Below are positions 1 to 11,978 of a stretch of DNA of 64,000 nucleotides, piece after piece; the first letter of the stretch is position 1, and every line of letters begins with the position of its first letter. The notes below the pieces were generated by a model. The model was not told the origin of the DNA, searched no databases, and saw only the letters and a list, made by a program, of their open reading frames with translations. The translations under genes and the position numbers were made by a program. The stretch covers positions 24,720,590 to 24,784,589 of the forward strand of contig JARWIR010000012.1 of the NCBI GenBank assembly GCA_029959085.1, written 5' to 3'. This DNA is from Nemophila menziesii. Its lineage: Eukaryota > Streptophyta > Magnoliopsida > Boraginales > Hydrophyllaceae.

Positions 1-26
1 GTAGTGCGTATTTGTCTCCCCCTCTT

Positions 27-290
27 GTCAAACTCTTAAGAAAGATCTTGAAATCCTTGCATGCTAATCTTGTGTATAAATTTCGTGACCGTAGATGTAG
101 GTAATGATGCCTTTGTAAATAAATAGTCCAAATTGTCACTTGAGCGAATTTGATGACCATATATTTCAAATTTTTTCAAGAGTTCATGTCTAAAGGACAA
201 CTTTGCAAAGATAATTTTAGTTCAATCACCTTTGATGTAGCATCCTTTGTCTTGAGCGATACAAGTAGCATATTGTTGAACTTTGTTTAC
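27..290 (-). pseudogene. Ty1/copia RNase H carboxy-terminal fragment
   Basis: Reading the minus strand with one or two frame changes gives the typical end of a copia polyprotein: a GxIKGD-like segment (CYIKGD), a HELLKKFEIYGHQIRSSDN segment, then LFTKASLPTST and a terminal QGFQDL like the usual RRLKDL. These blocks are in the family order. A stop replaces one codon after IKGD and the frame shifts near the LFTK motif, so this is a relic. It lies on the left window edge, so the rest of the element, if any, is outside. Family assignment rests on remembered copia consensus. Confidence 0.75.
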
Positions 291-329
291 TTGCTGAAAG
301 ATTGCATTTCCCCATAAATATTTAGTTTA

Positions 330-545
330 TAGAATATGCCTCATTAAAACCTTTCTAAGAAAAACCCGAGTGGACAAAATCTTAGTAAAGGAAAAGAGTA
401 CAGTATTCTTCTATACGCCTATATAAATTGCCCGATGAAAAACCTTACAAGGAAAACCCAATGGGAAAAAACCTATGCTAAGAAAACAAATAGTGCATTG
501 CGTAAATGTCTCCCCATGATGTAAGTATAACACAATGGCGTATAA
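330..545 (-). repeat. copia-type LTR/leader-like sequence
   Basis: Two related blocks, at about 345-405 and 425-480, each carry the pattern of AAAACC, then AAGGAAAACCC or AAGAAAAACCC, then a TGGGA- or TGGAC-like piece. Just beyond, at about 505-515, TGTCTCCCC resembles the TTGTCTCCCCC at 13-23 that follows the RNase H relic. This repetition suggests a second, rearranged copy of a copia 3' end or LTR. The boundary with the RNase H relic near 300-330 is not flanked by a visible duplication. Confidence 0.4.
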
Positions 546-3500
546 CTTGAGACATTTAATAGGAGTAATAATAATACGACATAAATTTGATCGACGGTTA
601 GTTCATATTCATATATAATGATTTAAAATGCTCGACATAAGACTTATATGAAATCTTTCACAAAAATATTAGCAAATAAAAGTGCATCCACCACTGGAGA
701 CTATATCTCTTTAATAAATAAATTATGTGTGCTGCAACATACTATCTTATATAGTGACTCCCCCTTTGTAGCACATTCGTTTCAATTTAAAAAAATTGCT
801 TTATTTATGTCTTTCTACTGATGACCAGTCAGTTTATTTAGACATTTTAATTAAAAAAATCCTCGATTTCATTTATGTATTAGTAATTATTGCGCGCATG
901 TATAAATATTCGATCATGATCAATTTTTTAGTTAAGTTCCAATAATTTAAAGTAGTAAAATAAATGCTTGAGATCTCAATATATAATCAGGTACCTGATA
1001 CTCAGTAGGAGTATTTTAATTCTCAGTTATATACACTACTTTGACATTTATAAGATGTCAAAAGTCTAATAATTAACAACTTGCTCATGTTGTTACTCCT
1101 TTATGCTATCTTTGGAACCAAATAGATCTATTGCGCTTTAAGCGTACAATAGTCTAATTTTATAAGATAGCTCTTTTGAGACATAAATTTAATCAGGAGC
1201 ATTGATAACTGGATACTGTGACTTAATCACTACACCTTTACAATATTTTTATTTGTATGATTGTACGAGGATCAATATAAATGGTGTATTCTTTTATTCC
1301 AGATTTTCTTTTTAAATCTCCCTAATCAAGAGAATAACTTAAATAACATATATTCTCAGATTCCATCCTTTTGCGCGGTGGTGGAGCAATTGTAACGTAA
1401 ATTGCGCAGTTAAGATATTTTGATGAAATAATTTTATTTTTTTGGTCTTTGACCAATAGGGAGTATTTATTATGAGCAATGGTCATAGCATTTCGTCATA
1501 GAAGATTCAATAGTTAAGTTTGCTAGACTTGTATATATCTTTTGATTTCGTCATGAAAAAAATAGATGATTTAACATCAAAATGATTTGGGACACAAATT
1601 TTTATTTGGACATAGCTAATGTGATAATATGTATTTGATCATCTAGATCTTTAATTTTTTTTCATTTGTGAATTTTCACTAATATTTATATTATCAAAAA
1701 AAAATACAGATGATGATATTGACAAGATAAAAAAAACTGGTGATACGTTACAAAATGTAAGCGATAGTGATCAGCGTTATTTTGTTCATGATTTCGCATA
1801 GGATCACAATAACAATTTAATCTCCAAAGTTTTGTAGAGTAAAAATTTCACAAGAGCAAAAAAAAAAAAAACGCTTATTGAATTATTTACTTTCAAAAAG
1901 CATATTTTTGGTTCTTCAAGTACTTTATACATAATTCCAATTATCATAAATCATTTGAATTTTGGATAAATGTAAATCTTGGGAGTACAATACAAACTTT
2001 TTCAAATCCTTCTATTAGGTTGGATGTACCAGATATGGTATTGACATATCCTTTAGAAACTTAAAAATCTGAGAAATATATTTTATTTCTTAGGTTATAG
2101 GAATGAAAAACGAATTAATTTATAGATTATGCGATATATGCGCATAAAATATATCTTAAGTTATCTTTTTTTTATTTTATTTTGTTAACCAAAATACGGT
2201 CTCAAATTGACATCTATACGTTCGCATAAATTGCATAAAGTTATGCCTAATATTTTTTTTTTCATTATAGGTTATGCTATATCAGCAGATATGCATAAAA
2301 AACGTATTGCCACTTGTGTATACGCCCTATATTTCCTATAGGTTATATTATATCAGAGGATATATCCAAATAATATATATACATCTTGTGTTTATGTCAT
2401 TTTTTTTGTTACATAGGAGAACCGCTTTGGACTTGGAGTTACTAGATTGGATGATCTAGACCCTGCCTAGTGAATTATTCCCAATTGGTTATAACCTTAT
2501 TTCATATACCATTAAATTGGTATATGTTTTTTTTCTAAAATAAGAATTATTTATAAGTAAATGCATAATATATTAAAAGAAATGGTTAACATAATTATTT
2601 AAGTAATAAAAAGAAGCCATGTTTTTGTTCATGTGATTTTTTTATTTTAATATCAGTATAAAAGCTACTGACGTGAATTAAAAAATTGTTTTGTTGAACA
2701 AAATATACAACGAGTAAGAATACGTCTCCCTTAAAATTAAAATATTAACAATAATTAAGAAAAAATAATAATTTATCGCTATGGCTGAAAAGTTTAGATG
2801 GATTGTTTACATTTCAGAGTAGTGATATATCCTATACATGACTTAATATAACTATAAAATTGATATATAATTGTTTAAAGTAAGAACAATTGGTCAAAAC
2901 TTTTTTTTTTCTTTTCTTGTCAAAGAAATGACTAATGGATTGGTAAATCACTAATTTATCTTTTTAAAAATTGTGATTGAACTATGGAAAATTACCATGC
3001 TCTCCAATGAAAACCATTGTTAGTCTTTTTGGTGCTCAAGATGACTAATAACCGTCGGTTTGAGAAATATAGCTTTGTTTTATAAAGTATCACCGTTTAA
3101 TATACTAATGATTTATGAACATTCTGCTCCCACAAAAAATCATGCTATCATAATATATTTGGTTAATGTTAGAATTTCTCTCTTATCAAGGAAGAGTTGT
3201 TTGCACTATAAGGAGGAGTGGCTCCAAAAATGGCTGAAGAAGCACACTCACAATAGTAAAGCTCAATTGGAGCAATTATCAAAAGCTTGTGATAATACAA
3301 ATCATTGTTATTGTTCGACGAACAATTTTATTTTATTTTTAGTAAAAAAGTTAAAATAATGAATTACTTACAAATTGAATGCTAGGGGATATCGTACTGA
3401 TAACGTGTTATGAATGGTAGAGAAAGAAAGAGTAACATTTTGTTTATTATCAGAGAGTGCATAGAATTACATAGTATAGACTCATATATATATATAGAGA

Positions 3501-3619
3501 ATAGGAAACCCTAAACCCTAGTCTTCATGAGCTTGACTACAAGGTAATGGGCTGGACTGACTATCCACATATGAGTTTATAACAACTATCGAATAGTTAG
3601 AGACAATTAAAAAACTAAG
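546..3619. other. AT-rich stretch without recognisable gene
   Basis: Very AT-rich DNA with only short frames. A 99-codon frame at 3060-3359 shows no motif I recognise. The segment at about 3390-3560, with GATAACGTGTTATGAA and a TATATATATAT run before AACCCTAAACCCTAG, resembles LTR sequence of plant retroelements, but no partner copy lies in the window. Nothing else can be supported. Confidence 0.4.
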
Positions 3620-3639
3620 ATAGTCTCTCTCGGTATTTA

Positions 3640-4885
3640 AGTGCCTGGAAGATCATGGTCAGAACTCGGCTTTTAATTAGAGGTGGATTTGGAAGGTAAC
3701 ATGTCCGCAAAAAATATGGGTCTTTCTATGGAGACTTGCATTAAATAAAATCTCATCGCAGAGAATTTATGGATGTTGGGAGTTGGCGAAAAGAGGGTGT
3801 ACAATATTTATGGGGAATAAAGGGAGGACGCGAGGCACGTTTTTATATAATGTAAGCTTGCCAGGAAGCTGTGGAGGAGCCTGGGGCTGCAGCGCTTGAG
3901 CTCGGATCACAGTTAGGTGAAAGAGATAGAGGAACTCCAACTGGGCCATGTGTTACTCAGGACATGTAGCGTCCAGTTTGCGACATGTGATGATGAATCT
4001 GCTGACGCCGTAGGAGCTGGAGGAGTTTAGGACAAGAGCAATTCACTGTCTGCTGCAATGCATCTGTGGCTGGAGTGCAATTTGGCTCAAAGCTGTCATG
4101 TGATGCCTTGAGTGGAAGTTAGTTTTTACAGATGCGTTGTTGTGTATTTGGACAAAGAGGAACGAAGCAGTATTTGATCATCCAGGCGACTATTTCAATG
4201 CGGACAGCGAGCGAAGAGAGGTTATTAAAATGATCGGGGATTTTGCACTTGCGTAGGATAAAAACGAGATGGGGGCGTCATAAATTCGACAAAGAGTTCC
4301 TTATTGAGGTGTTTTAAAGCCCTGGGGCGTTTTAAATTAGATATAGATGGGTGTTATAATTTAGCAAATGATGATAACCGGATGGGAGGGATTTAAAGAG
4401 ATGGTGAAGGGACGTTTACTGTGATTTTTATGAGTTCTTATGTGGTGTATTCACCATATTATTCTGAACTTTTGGCGTTACACTATGGCTTGAAGTGGGT
4501 CGTGAGTATAGGACTTAGTGAATTGGATACAGAGACCGACTCAAGGGAGGTTCATGCGCTAGTGAAGGATTGTGGTAGCTTAGAGATTCGTGTATGTCCT
4601 GTGTTACGAGAGGTGCGAGGGGATCCTTTGAAACAAGCCAAACTTTGAGTTGAATCATATTTACCGAGAAACGAATTTATGCGCAGATATGTTAGCGAGA
4701 AATGGTGTAGAGGCCGGCGAGAACCTATGAGTCCAACAGGATCCACCAGATTATTTATGGAGTAGTGTAAATAAGGATATGGATGGTTGCGCAACTATAG
4801 GCTAGTTTTATTATTCATGTTAGATCTTAGATTATTTTATTTTAATGGCTTTTAACCTCATTTGTATTTAAAAAGAATAAGATTC
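3640..4885 (+). pseudogene. degenerate LINE 3' half with RNase H domain
   Basis: Conceptual translation across several frames gives a LINE-like tail. At about 4140-4180 the words LCIWTKRNEAVFDH match the end of the zinc-finger-like zf-RVT region of plant LINEs. At about 4335-4370 KLDIDGCYN matches the first strand of a type I RNase H (RVT_3) with its catalytic aspartate. At 4421-4648 SELLALHYGLKWVVSIGLSE and LDTETDSREV match the helix with the catalytic glutamate and the following aspartate strand. Frameshifts and stops are frequent. A 3'-UTR-like AT-rich tail ending in CT-rich sequence follows. No clear TSD was found. Confidence 0.65.
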
Positions 4886-5012
4886 TCTCTCTTTCTCTGA
4901 AAAGGAAGACATCCATATTGTATATGTTATTATTTCATTGTCGTAGACTATAACATATTCATAGTGCACCCCGGGGGCAATGTTGATCGTAACTCTCATA
5001 CCCTTTATTTTT

Positions 5013-5209
5013 ATTAGAGTCCGATCCAGGATTTTCAAGGCACCGCCCCAGAAAAAAATTAGGCTAATATCTAGATCAGATGGGTTTGAGAAGGGCGAAA
5101 CTCTATTTTTTGTATGTTTTTTGCTAAAAAGTTCAGGTAAAATTTGTATTGCGTCCCAAGACTGGGGTGGCAGGCGCCAGCACCCCCTAGATCTGCCACT
5201 GCTCCTAAT
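5013..5209. mobile_element. possible MITE with diverged terminal repeats
   Basis: The left end (ATTAGAG then CCGATCCAGG) and the reverse complement of the right end (ATTAGGAGCAGTGGCAGATC then TAGG) align imperfectly, and the right part resembles the AGTGGCGGATCTAGG-type ends of plant hAT-like MITEs. No clean target duplication is visible. This is a weak call based on end symmetry. Confidence 0.35.
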
Positions 5210-5260
5210 CCAATCAAGATTTGACCCTTATAATAGTGAAATAAAAATTAAACTTAAAAT

Positions 5261-5402
5261 CATCATAAAAATCACAATATGATAACCTTATCTCGGTGAA
5301 CAATGAAAATATAAGCTTAAAATGATATGATCATCATAAAAATCACAATATGATAACCTTATCTCGGTGAACAATGAAAATATAAGCTTAAAATGATATG
5401 AA
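5261..5402. repeat. 71-bp perfect tandem duplication
   Basis: The unit beginning CATCATAAAAATCACAATAT at 5261 is repeated starting at 5332, with all 71 positions matching by eye up to the last base or two. It is AT-rich and noncoding. The absence of differences between the copies suggests a recent slippage or repair event. Confidence 0.9.
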
Positions 5403-5889
5403 TTGCGTATGCTTAGGCAGATTCTAATGCAGTTAGCATATATAATGAAATATAAAATATATTAACTAATATCAAAATAAAACTTATATAACGGATGCAC
5501 AAATGTAATATTTTTTAACTAATAATTCTTATTATATTGAGATCTTTTTGATTCATACTTATTGTAATTAATATAATTAAATAATAAAAATATTTTATTT
5601 CTTTAAATGGCAAAAAGAATAAAAGCAGCTAGATTTTTAAATGGCAAATAAAAATTTAAATTTTGAGTAATTTTTTTTTATATATTTAGATTAAAATATA
5701 TATAAAAAATGATTTAAAAACATTATATAATTTTTTTATAAAATCATACATAAAAATATTAGATTAAAATGTAATTTTTTAAACAAAACATAAAGCTAAA
5801 AAAATTTGTAAAATAAATAGATTAAATTGTTAATTTTTAATTGTAAACAAATAAATGAGTAATTAATTTAAAAAATTAAATTAATATTG
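5403..5889. other. AT-rich spacer
   Basis: Nearly pure A/T sequence with many short runs of A and T. No frame, repeat pair or motif that I can support. Confidence 0.5.
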
Positions 5890-6125
5890 CTCTTTTAAAA
5901 TAGTAATAGCTTGTTAGGCGGATTCGAAACTAGGTCACTCACAAGGAAATAAGACAACTTACCAGGGAGGCTGGTACCAAAATTTGTTTTAAGACATAAT
6001 TTATTTGTACATATAGCAACGTACATATACATATATATAAATATAGCAAATTTGGGCCCCCTTTTTAGCTCGGGCCCTGGGCGGTCGCCCGGTCCGCCCA
6101 TACCCTGGGCCGGGCCTGGTCGTAG
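5890..6125 (-). repeat. repeat with G+C-rich block and tRNA-like B box
   Basis: A strongly G+C-rich block at 6055-6120, with GGGCCC, GGGCGGTCGCCCGG and GGGCCGGGCC pieces, stands out from the AT-rich surroundings. On the minus strand at about 5918-5945 CTAGTTTCGAATCCGCC resembles an RNA polymerase III B box, preceded by CCCTGGTAAGTTG. This could be a SINE fused to another repeat, but I see no poly(A) tail or TSD. Confidence 0.35.
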
Positions 6126-6639
6126 TTAAAAATATTTTGATGTTCAAACTGAATAATGACAACCATATAGAGGACTAATGACTATAATGGTAAGAGAATA
6201 CGAAGTAGAGTACTCAATAAAGACAAATTTAGACGGTTGACTCCGCGACGAATCTACACGAGCCATCTTAATGATGTTTTAATCATGTAATAAGTTCTAT
6301 TCAATCCGGTCTCACGACCTCTATTGTATTAAAAAAAAGTAGACTATTTGGTATAGACCGATTGCAAACATTTTTTTAACTAGATAACTATATATGATAA
6401 AGAAGCAAATAAGATTCAGCCATTCGCTTTTGAAGAATTGTCCGCCACACAAAAAAGCTAATTGGGCAGACATTTGACTGTATTTTCTAAGTAGGCTTTT
6501 ATATTAAGAACTTTTTTTTTACGAAACTGGCATAATTTAGATTAAAACACTAATAAAAATACAATAAGTTCAGTATTGTTTTTAACCTATTCCATTCTCT
6601 ATAATATCAAGTAAGAAAAGATTAAGAAAGGTGGAAGGG
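6126..6639. other. spacer without recognisable feature
   Basis: AT-rich sequence, no convincing frame or repeat pair. Confidence 0.4.
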
Positions 6640-7050
6640 AGTGAATCCGCCCAATTGCAAGTAACATCTTCTTTGCGACCCAATCTGCGGTTAGATTTCA
6701 TTTCCTAGGTATGAATTGAAAATTAAGCATGCTTGAATGCGAAAATATTTAAATGTCTTCAAATATTCGGGATAAATGACGATTACCAAACTCTGTTGAT
6801 TTTTGAGAGACTTCATAAAATTTAAGCAATCATTTTTCGAAATATATCTTTGATTTGATTGATCAATTGCTTCTTTAATTGCATTCCTTATACCAATAGC
6901 TTATGCTTCCTCTCTGAACATGGGTAACCTAGTTTTAATTTACTTAAGAATATACATGTGGAGACGTGTATATCCCTATGGGATTAGTCGTATTGTGCGC
7001 AAATCAGCGCGAATCACCCATATACCTAAAGAAAATAAAAATAAATGGCT
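6640..7050 (-). pseudogene. degenerate RNase H (RVT_3-type) domain
   Basis: Minus-strand translation gives AIGIRNAIKEAIDQ followed by DCLNFMKSLKNQQSL and, further on, a region ending in GSQRRCYLQLGGF, in the order expected for the plant LINE-associated RNase H: the helix with the catalytic glutamate, the NDCLN strand carrying the catalytic aspartate, and the carboxy helix. Stops and at least one frame change interrupt it. It could derive from a LINE or from a domesticated RVT_3 gene; the small size fits a transposon relic. Confidence 0.5.
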
Positions 7051-8243
7051 TTGCTCTTCGGGAGATTTCGCATTAAAGCTCCATACTTTTCCTTTCAAAA
7101 GTTGGCCTTTTTATCATTGAAAATACCACCAATACCAGCTTATTATACTCTTTATAGATAAGATACATCAACCTGTATATAAGTTAAGTTTTCATTATTA
7201 TACTCGATGTTGCTTTTATATTAAGAATTAGTATTTCCAAGTTCGTGGTAGTTCTAGTCTTTTTAAGTCTTATGCTTCAAATAGAGTAACTCTTCCACAC
7301 ATAGAGATATCAATTGACATGAACAGTTTTGAAGGCGGAAGTTTGCATGCAGCCCCTTTCCACCACCATGTCCCCATCCTCTCTTCTAGCCTCTAGAAGT
7401 TGAAAAATATATTTGAAATTTAGTCGAGAATTCTTTTATTAAAAATATATATTCATTTTTCCTAACCTAAACATTTGTGTACTCTATCATAATTAGTTAA
7501 TATTAGTCTTTCGTTGAAAAGATTTTTAAATCTACACTTATCAATGAATATTTTCACTATTATCTTTAGCGGCAAAAAAATTTGTCAATACAAATTTCGA
7601 TTTTATCGCTAATAGGCATTAGCGGCAAACATCGCTGCTATTTGTTCGCTTCAATTAGTTTGTCACACCTTTTGTAACAAATTGTTTGTTTTTTTCTTTA
7701 TTGACTTTATCTTTAGCGACAATTATTGCCGTTAAAATATAATTAGATGTCATTTTAGTGTTGGCGCAATAAATATTACAGTTAAAAACATTATTAGAAA
7801 TCATTTTAGTATTACCGCAATATATATTGTATCTAGTGATATTATTTATTATAATATTTTGTCGTTTTTTCTGGAGTTGTTAACTAAGGGTTTAAGTTCA
7901 CCCATTTTTCTTTTTTTTGGCCAAAAAATAAAAAAGCTCACCCATATACTTGCGCATTGGTTGATTACATTGGTCCAATAAGTAAGAGGTTTTTCCTCCT
8001 AATATATTTGTGAGCTAATCAAATTGAATCAATTATTATAACGTTGTAAAGAATAGAAAAGTCATAAGTTAGGAAATTATAAAAAAATGCAATTTTAGTT
8101 TTATGTATTAATTTAAGGTTAAAATATACAGAATAAATCAAGGATAAATTAATTATTAATTTTTTTTTTTACTTAAATCTTGTGTTAAAGTTTATTGTGA
8201 CATTCCATCGTATCAAAAGTGGTTCAATTCAATAGAATGTATT
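7051..8243. other. AT-rich DNA with GCGGCAAA/TTTAGCGAC motifs
   Basis: No gene is visible. At about 7565-7860 several related motifs occur in both directions (TTAGCGGCAAA, ATCGCTAATAGG, CTTTAGCGACAATT, TTGCCGTTAAA). Such motifs recall subterminal repeats of CACTA-type transposons, but no ends or TSD could be found, so no element is called. Confidence 0.3.
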
Positions 8244-8251
8244 TGGCTCAG

Positions 8252-8373
8252 TTTTTTTTTTAATACATGAAAGAGCTACTTTAGATTCAGAGTAAATGAC
8301 TTCAATAAGATTCAATCTCAAAACCTCTTGGTCTCTGCGGAGTAACCTAACCACTAGGCCAACTATCGATCTC
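8252..8373 (-). mobile_element. tRNA-derived SINE
   Basis: On the minus strand this 122-bp unit starts GAGATCGATAG, has an A-box match TGGCCTAGTGG (plus-strand 8351-8361) and a B-box-like GAGATTGAATC (plus-strand 8309-8319), and ends in a run of ten A (plus-strand T run at 8252-8261). It is flanked by the 8-bp direct repeat TGGCTCAG at 8244-8251 and 8374-8381. Internal polymerase III promoter, poly(A) end and TSD together define a SINE. The B box deviates from the tRNA consensus, so activity is doubtful. Confidence 0.78.
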
Positions 8374-8933
8374 TGGCTCAGTCTTTTCAATCACTCTCTT
8401 TACATTTATGTTTGTAATTTTATTATGTTATCAATCCTACGAGAAATAAATGACATTAAAAGATTTGGAAAAAAAGAGAAATCAAATGGAAGAGTGTTCT
8501 TTTCTTTTTCTTTATTTTTTTTAACAAGTGGAAGAGTGTTCAATCATTAATTTTTTATTTATATTTTATAAAAATTGATTTATATCACTTTATGAGTATT
8601 GACATATTATTTAGAAGGATGACTTATATCATTTTATAAGAACTAATATAATATAGGGTGAATTATATATAGGGTCTTGGAGACACTATTTTTTCTCTAT
8701 AGAGTAGTGTCTTGAAAGTTGTTATTCTTAGGGGCCTCATTTTTTACAATAGTCTTTCCTACCCTTACTATCACTAAAAGACAAAAGTGTGATGTCACTG
8801 TTTCTCTCTCCTTTACCTACCACTACCCACCTACCTCCAACCTCCAACCACCTACCACCGACCTCCGCCATCTACCTCCGACCACCGACCTCCGACCTCC
8901 GACCACCAGTCACCGGTCACCGGAAAAAACATC

Positions 8934-9056
8934 GAGTACTCCGAGAAAAATATAGAGTACTCCGAGAAAAACATAGAGTACTCCGAGAATTAAACGAATT
9001 AAATGAATACTCTATAAAAAAAGTCGGAGTACTCTATGAAATAGTCGGAGTACTCT
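8934..9056. repeat. GAGTACTCCG minisatellite, interrupted
   Basis: Units of about 20 bp built on AGAGTACTCCGAG recur here and continue past the inserted solo LTR at about 10580-10700 with related GAGTA words. The same minisatellite is longer in the second element copy at about 32265-32530. Confidence 0.7.
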
Positions 9057-10579
9057 TGATGTCTCCTCATTTGTGATAGATTTATATTAGGACGAGACAT
9101 CATTTTTAGTGATTTAGAAGTCATTATAGTCGATTTTCTTGAGAAATGCTACACTTTCCTATTTGAGTCTTGATTTAGTAAAATAATATTTTTAGAGCAT
9201 ATTGGGTTTAATTATTTATTTAGTGTGAAGCTTTAAATATAATTATGGAGTTTAATTAGAGTCCAATTCAAAGACAACAACTTATGGAAAGAGATTTGCA
9301 TGGTAATTGGAGATAAGGAAATAAAAGCTAAAAAGATGGAAAAAGAAAAGCTACCTTAATCTGGGATTCTGCAGCACACGTCTAAAGATATGCATTTTTA
9401 CCTAAGAAATAGGCCGATTTTGGTAATTTTCTTCTTTAGGGGCAAGATAATTCTGTTGCGATTCTTTTGGTATCTTATGGAGCTCAAACCGACCAATAAC
9501 GAAGAAGATATGCTCAAAACGGTCCAGCAGTGTTTATCTTTATTTCCATACGAATTAGAGTTGGGCTTGGAGTCCACTATTTACTTCTCCTTCAAGAAAA
9601 CGAATTAGGGCTTCTAAGACACCTATAAATACACCCTTATATCATTGTAAACATGTCCTTGCTCAGTTGCAAAGTATAGGCTTAGTCTTTACTTATATTT
9701 TCTTAGTCTTAAACAATAGCTTAGTCCTTTAGTTAGATATTCATCCTTAGAATCAAGCTATTTATCCAAGAAGCAAGCTGACCTGTAGAGGAAGACAAGA
9801 AGAAGAAGATTGGAGACTGACAAACTCCTCTTCTACATCTCACCTTCTCTATATTTAGAGTAATTAGCTATAGATCTATTCTCAACCATATTTCTAAGCT
9901 TTTATTCTGTAAGTTTACTTTTAATTGTTGGATTATTATTTTGTCTTTAAATACTATTTGTTCTTTTAATTGATTAAGCTTGGCGTATATTGTTATTATG
10001 TGTTTTGACTTATTTCCCTAGATCTGATCAATCTTAGGATTAATCTTAGTTATTGACAACACCACATAATTGTCTAGTTTTGATCCCTTGCCTAACTAGA
10101 TAGCCATAAAGGTTTGATTTAATCACCAATCATTACTTAGGAATCCCTAGTAGTGGAGAGGTTGCTCCTAAGCCTAGAAAATGCTAGGTAGAATTTAGAA
10201 TCCTGGTTAATATATAATGCTTAATCTGTGACAGGTTAGAATAACAACTTAGTAAAATAGACTCATATTAGTGACTCTAATCTAATAGACTTACATTCAT
10301 ATTTATTTATCTGCATTCGTATTTGTTTATTTCATATCAGATAGTTATTTTATATTGTTTTATCTTTTTATATTTTATTCTAAAACATCTAAATTCATCT
10401 ACGTTTGTTAAATATAAGTAGATCTAACGGATACAATCCATGCGAACGAACTTGACTTATCATTAAAACTTGCAAACGATCTGTGATACTTGCAGTGCGT
10501 TCCGTGGTTCTCAAAGGTGTGTGACTCTTTATTATTATCTTTATTTATCCATTATTTTATCACACCTTTGCCCCCACCA
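9057..10579 (+). mobile_element. solo LTR, Athila-like family B
   Basis: Starts TGATGTCTCCTCATTTG and ends CACACCTTTGCCCCCACCA, matching over its length the 5' LTR at 57805-59325. The 5-bp TSD ACTCT lies at 9052-9056 and 10580-10584. No internal retrotransposon sequence or primer site follows, so this is the product of LTR-LTR recombination after insertion. A TATA box (TATAAAT, 9624-9630) in ACACCTATAAATACACCC is conserved with the other copy and probably directs transcription from the LTR. Confidence 0.9.
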
Positions 10580-10799
10580 ACTCTATAAAATATTAGGAGT
10601 ACGCTAAAAAAATTGGTGAGTATTTTTAACAATTAGAGAGTAATTTAAAAAAGCAATGAGTAAATAATAAAAATAGTGAGTATTATTCAATTATTCAAAC
10701 AATTAGATTATTACACAATCAGAAAAAAAAAATCTATTTGGTTTGACCAGATCTAGATCTGGTCAACCATGTCAAACTAAACAAAAATAAATAAAAATA

Positions 10800-11640
10800 A
10801 AATCTCTTCACGCGTGAAACACCATCTTCTTCGCTGCAGCCATGAACACAACTAACACCATTCCGCCACCACCACCACCGAAATAGCTACACAACAAACA
10901 CCATTCCGCCACCACCACCATAACACCACCACCACCACCGAAATAGCTACACAACAAACACCATTCTGCCACCACATCCAATGGTGTTGCAGCTAGCTTC
11001 CTCCTGCGCAGATCTCCGGCGAGGCTAGGGTTTCGCTGGAAACCCGACGGTGCTGGAACGAAGAAGAGCAGCAGCGAGGATCGAGCTCCCTCTTTTTGCT
11101 GCCATGGTTATTCAAGCTTCGACGAGGCTAGGGTGTTGCAGCTCCGACGAGGCAAGGTTGTTGCAGCTCCGACGAGGCTAGGGTTCCGCCGGAAACCTGT
11201 TGCTGCTGGATCGAGGAAGAGCAGCAAGGATTGACATTGACCATAGCCATTACCTTTTCGCTGCTTCACCATGGCTCGAACACCTCAGCTGGAGAAAACT
11301 GCTGGATCTCGTCGGAGCTCGATCCTCGCTGGAGCTCGAACACCATGGCTTGAAGAAAACTGCTAGATCTCGTCGGAGCTCGAACACCATGGCTTGAAGA
11401 AAACTGCTGGATCTCGGATCTCGGAGGTGGTGGTGGCTGATGGCGGCATTCGGAGATCCATGGCAGCAAAAGAGGATGCAGTTTCCATGGCTGCTTGTTG
11501 GAGAAGAAGAAATAGCCATGGCTGCATTTTCGGTGCTGGTGGTTGTGTTAGGGTGGTGGTGGTGGCGGTTTGGGTAGGAGAGAGAGTTAGGGGAGGAGAG
11601 AGATGTGAGAGAAGAGAGAGAATAATTATCTGTGAAATGT
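10800..11640. other. G+C-rich cargo of Mutator-like copy 1
   Basis: This segment is far richer in G+C than its surroundings. It contains tandem units: CACCATTCCGCCACCACCAC with AATAGCTACACAACAA three times at about 10855-10990, GCTCCGACGAGGCTAGGG several times at about 11115-11190, and a roughly 50-bp unit with GCTCGAACACCATGGCTTGA at about 11325-11420. Frames on both strands (for example 11200-11397) come from these repeats and have no motif. It may be captured genomic DNA, but no source gene is recognisable. Confidence 0.5.
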
Positions 11641-11978
11641 AATATTTAGTATATATAGGGGAAAAAAACAAAAGAGGGGTAGCCTAGTAATTGGGGTTTT
11701 GGGGTTCATGTGTTAAAAACTTGCTGAGGTCTTTAGTAAGAAGAGGCTCTAGGTGGGGGTGCTAACTCGAAGAGGGGGGTGTGGTCAAGACCCTAAGTGT
11801 CATTTTCTCTATAATATATATATTTTTTTCATACATCTGAGGCTTAAAGCCGGTGTTACATAATAACTACACCATCCTAGGAAATTTGCACGCATCTTGG
11901 TGCTGCACAACCAGTTTTGTTCCTCGTGATATAATACATTTCACGATAACTGATTTATAACATTTGTCAAATATATAA

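Larger units (their letters stand above)
8656..11809. mobile_element. Mutator-like element, copy 1 (non-autonomous)
   Basis: The element starts GGGTGAATTATATATAGGGT and ends TAGGGTCTTG-complement sequence (CAAGACCCTAAGTGTCATTT then TCTC). The ends form imperfect terminal inverted repeats of about 30 bp sharing TAGGGTCTTG. A 9-bp TSD, TATAATATA, lies at 8647-8655 and 11810-11818, the length typical of Mutator-like elements. It encodes no transposase. The interior has a pyrimidine-rich block with repeated CCACCTACC/CCGACC words, a minisatellite of GAGTACTCCG units, and a G+C-rich segment at 10800-11620. It has been interrupted by an LTR retrotransposon (9057-10579). A second copy with the same ends lies at 31988-33593. 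Confidence 0.85.

Noticed and set aside
3505..3520. AACCCTAAACCCTA as interstitial telomere repeat
   Set aside because: Only two units, inside LTR-like sequence.
7560..7860. CACTA-type element
   Set aside because: Subterminal-like motifs present but no CACTA ends, no 3-bp duplication and no coding region.
11200..11671. Several overlapping frames on both strands
   Set aside because: They arise from G+C-rich tandem repeats in the Mutator-like cargo; no motif, and codon structure follows the repeat.
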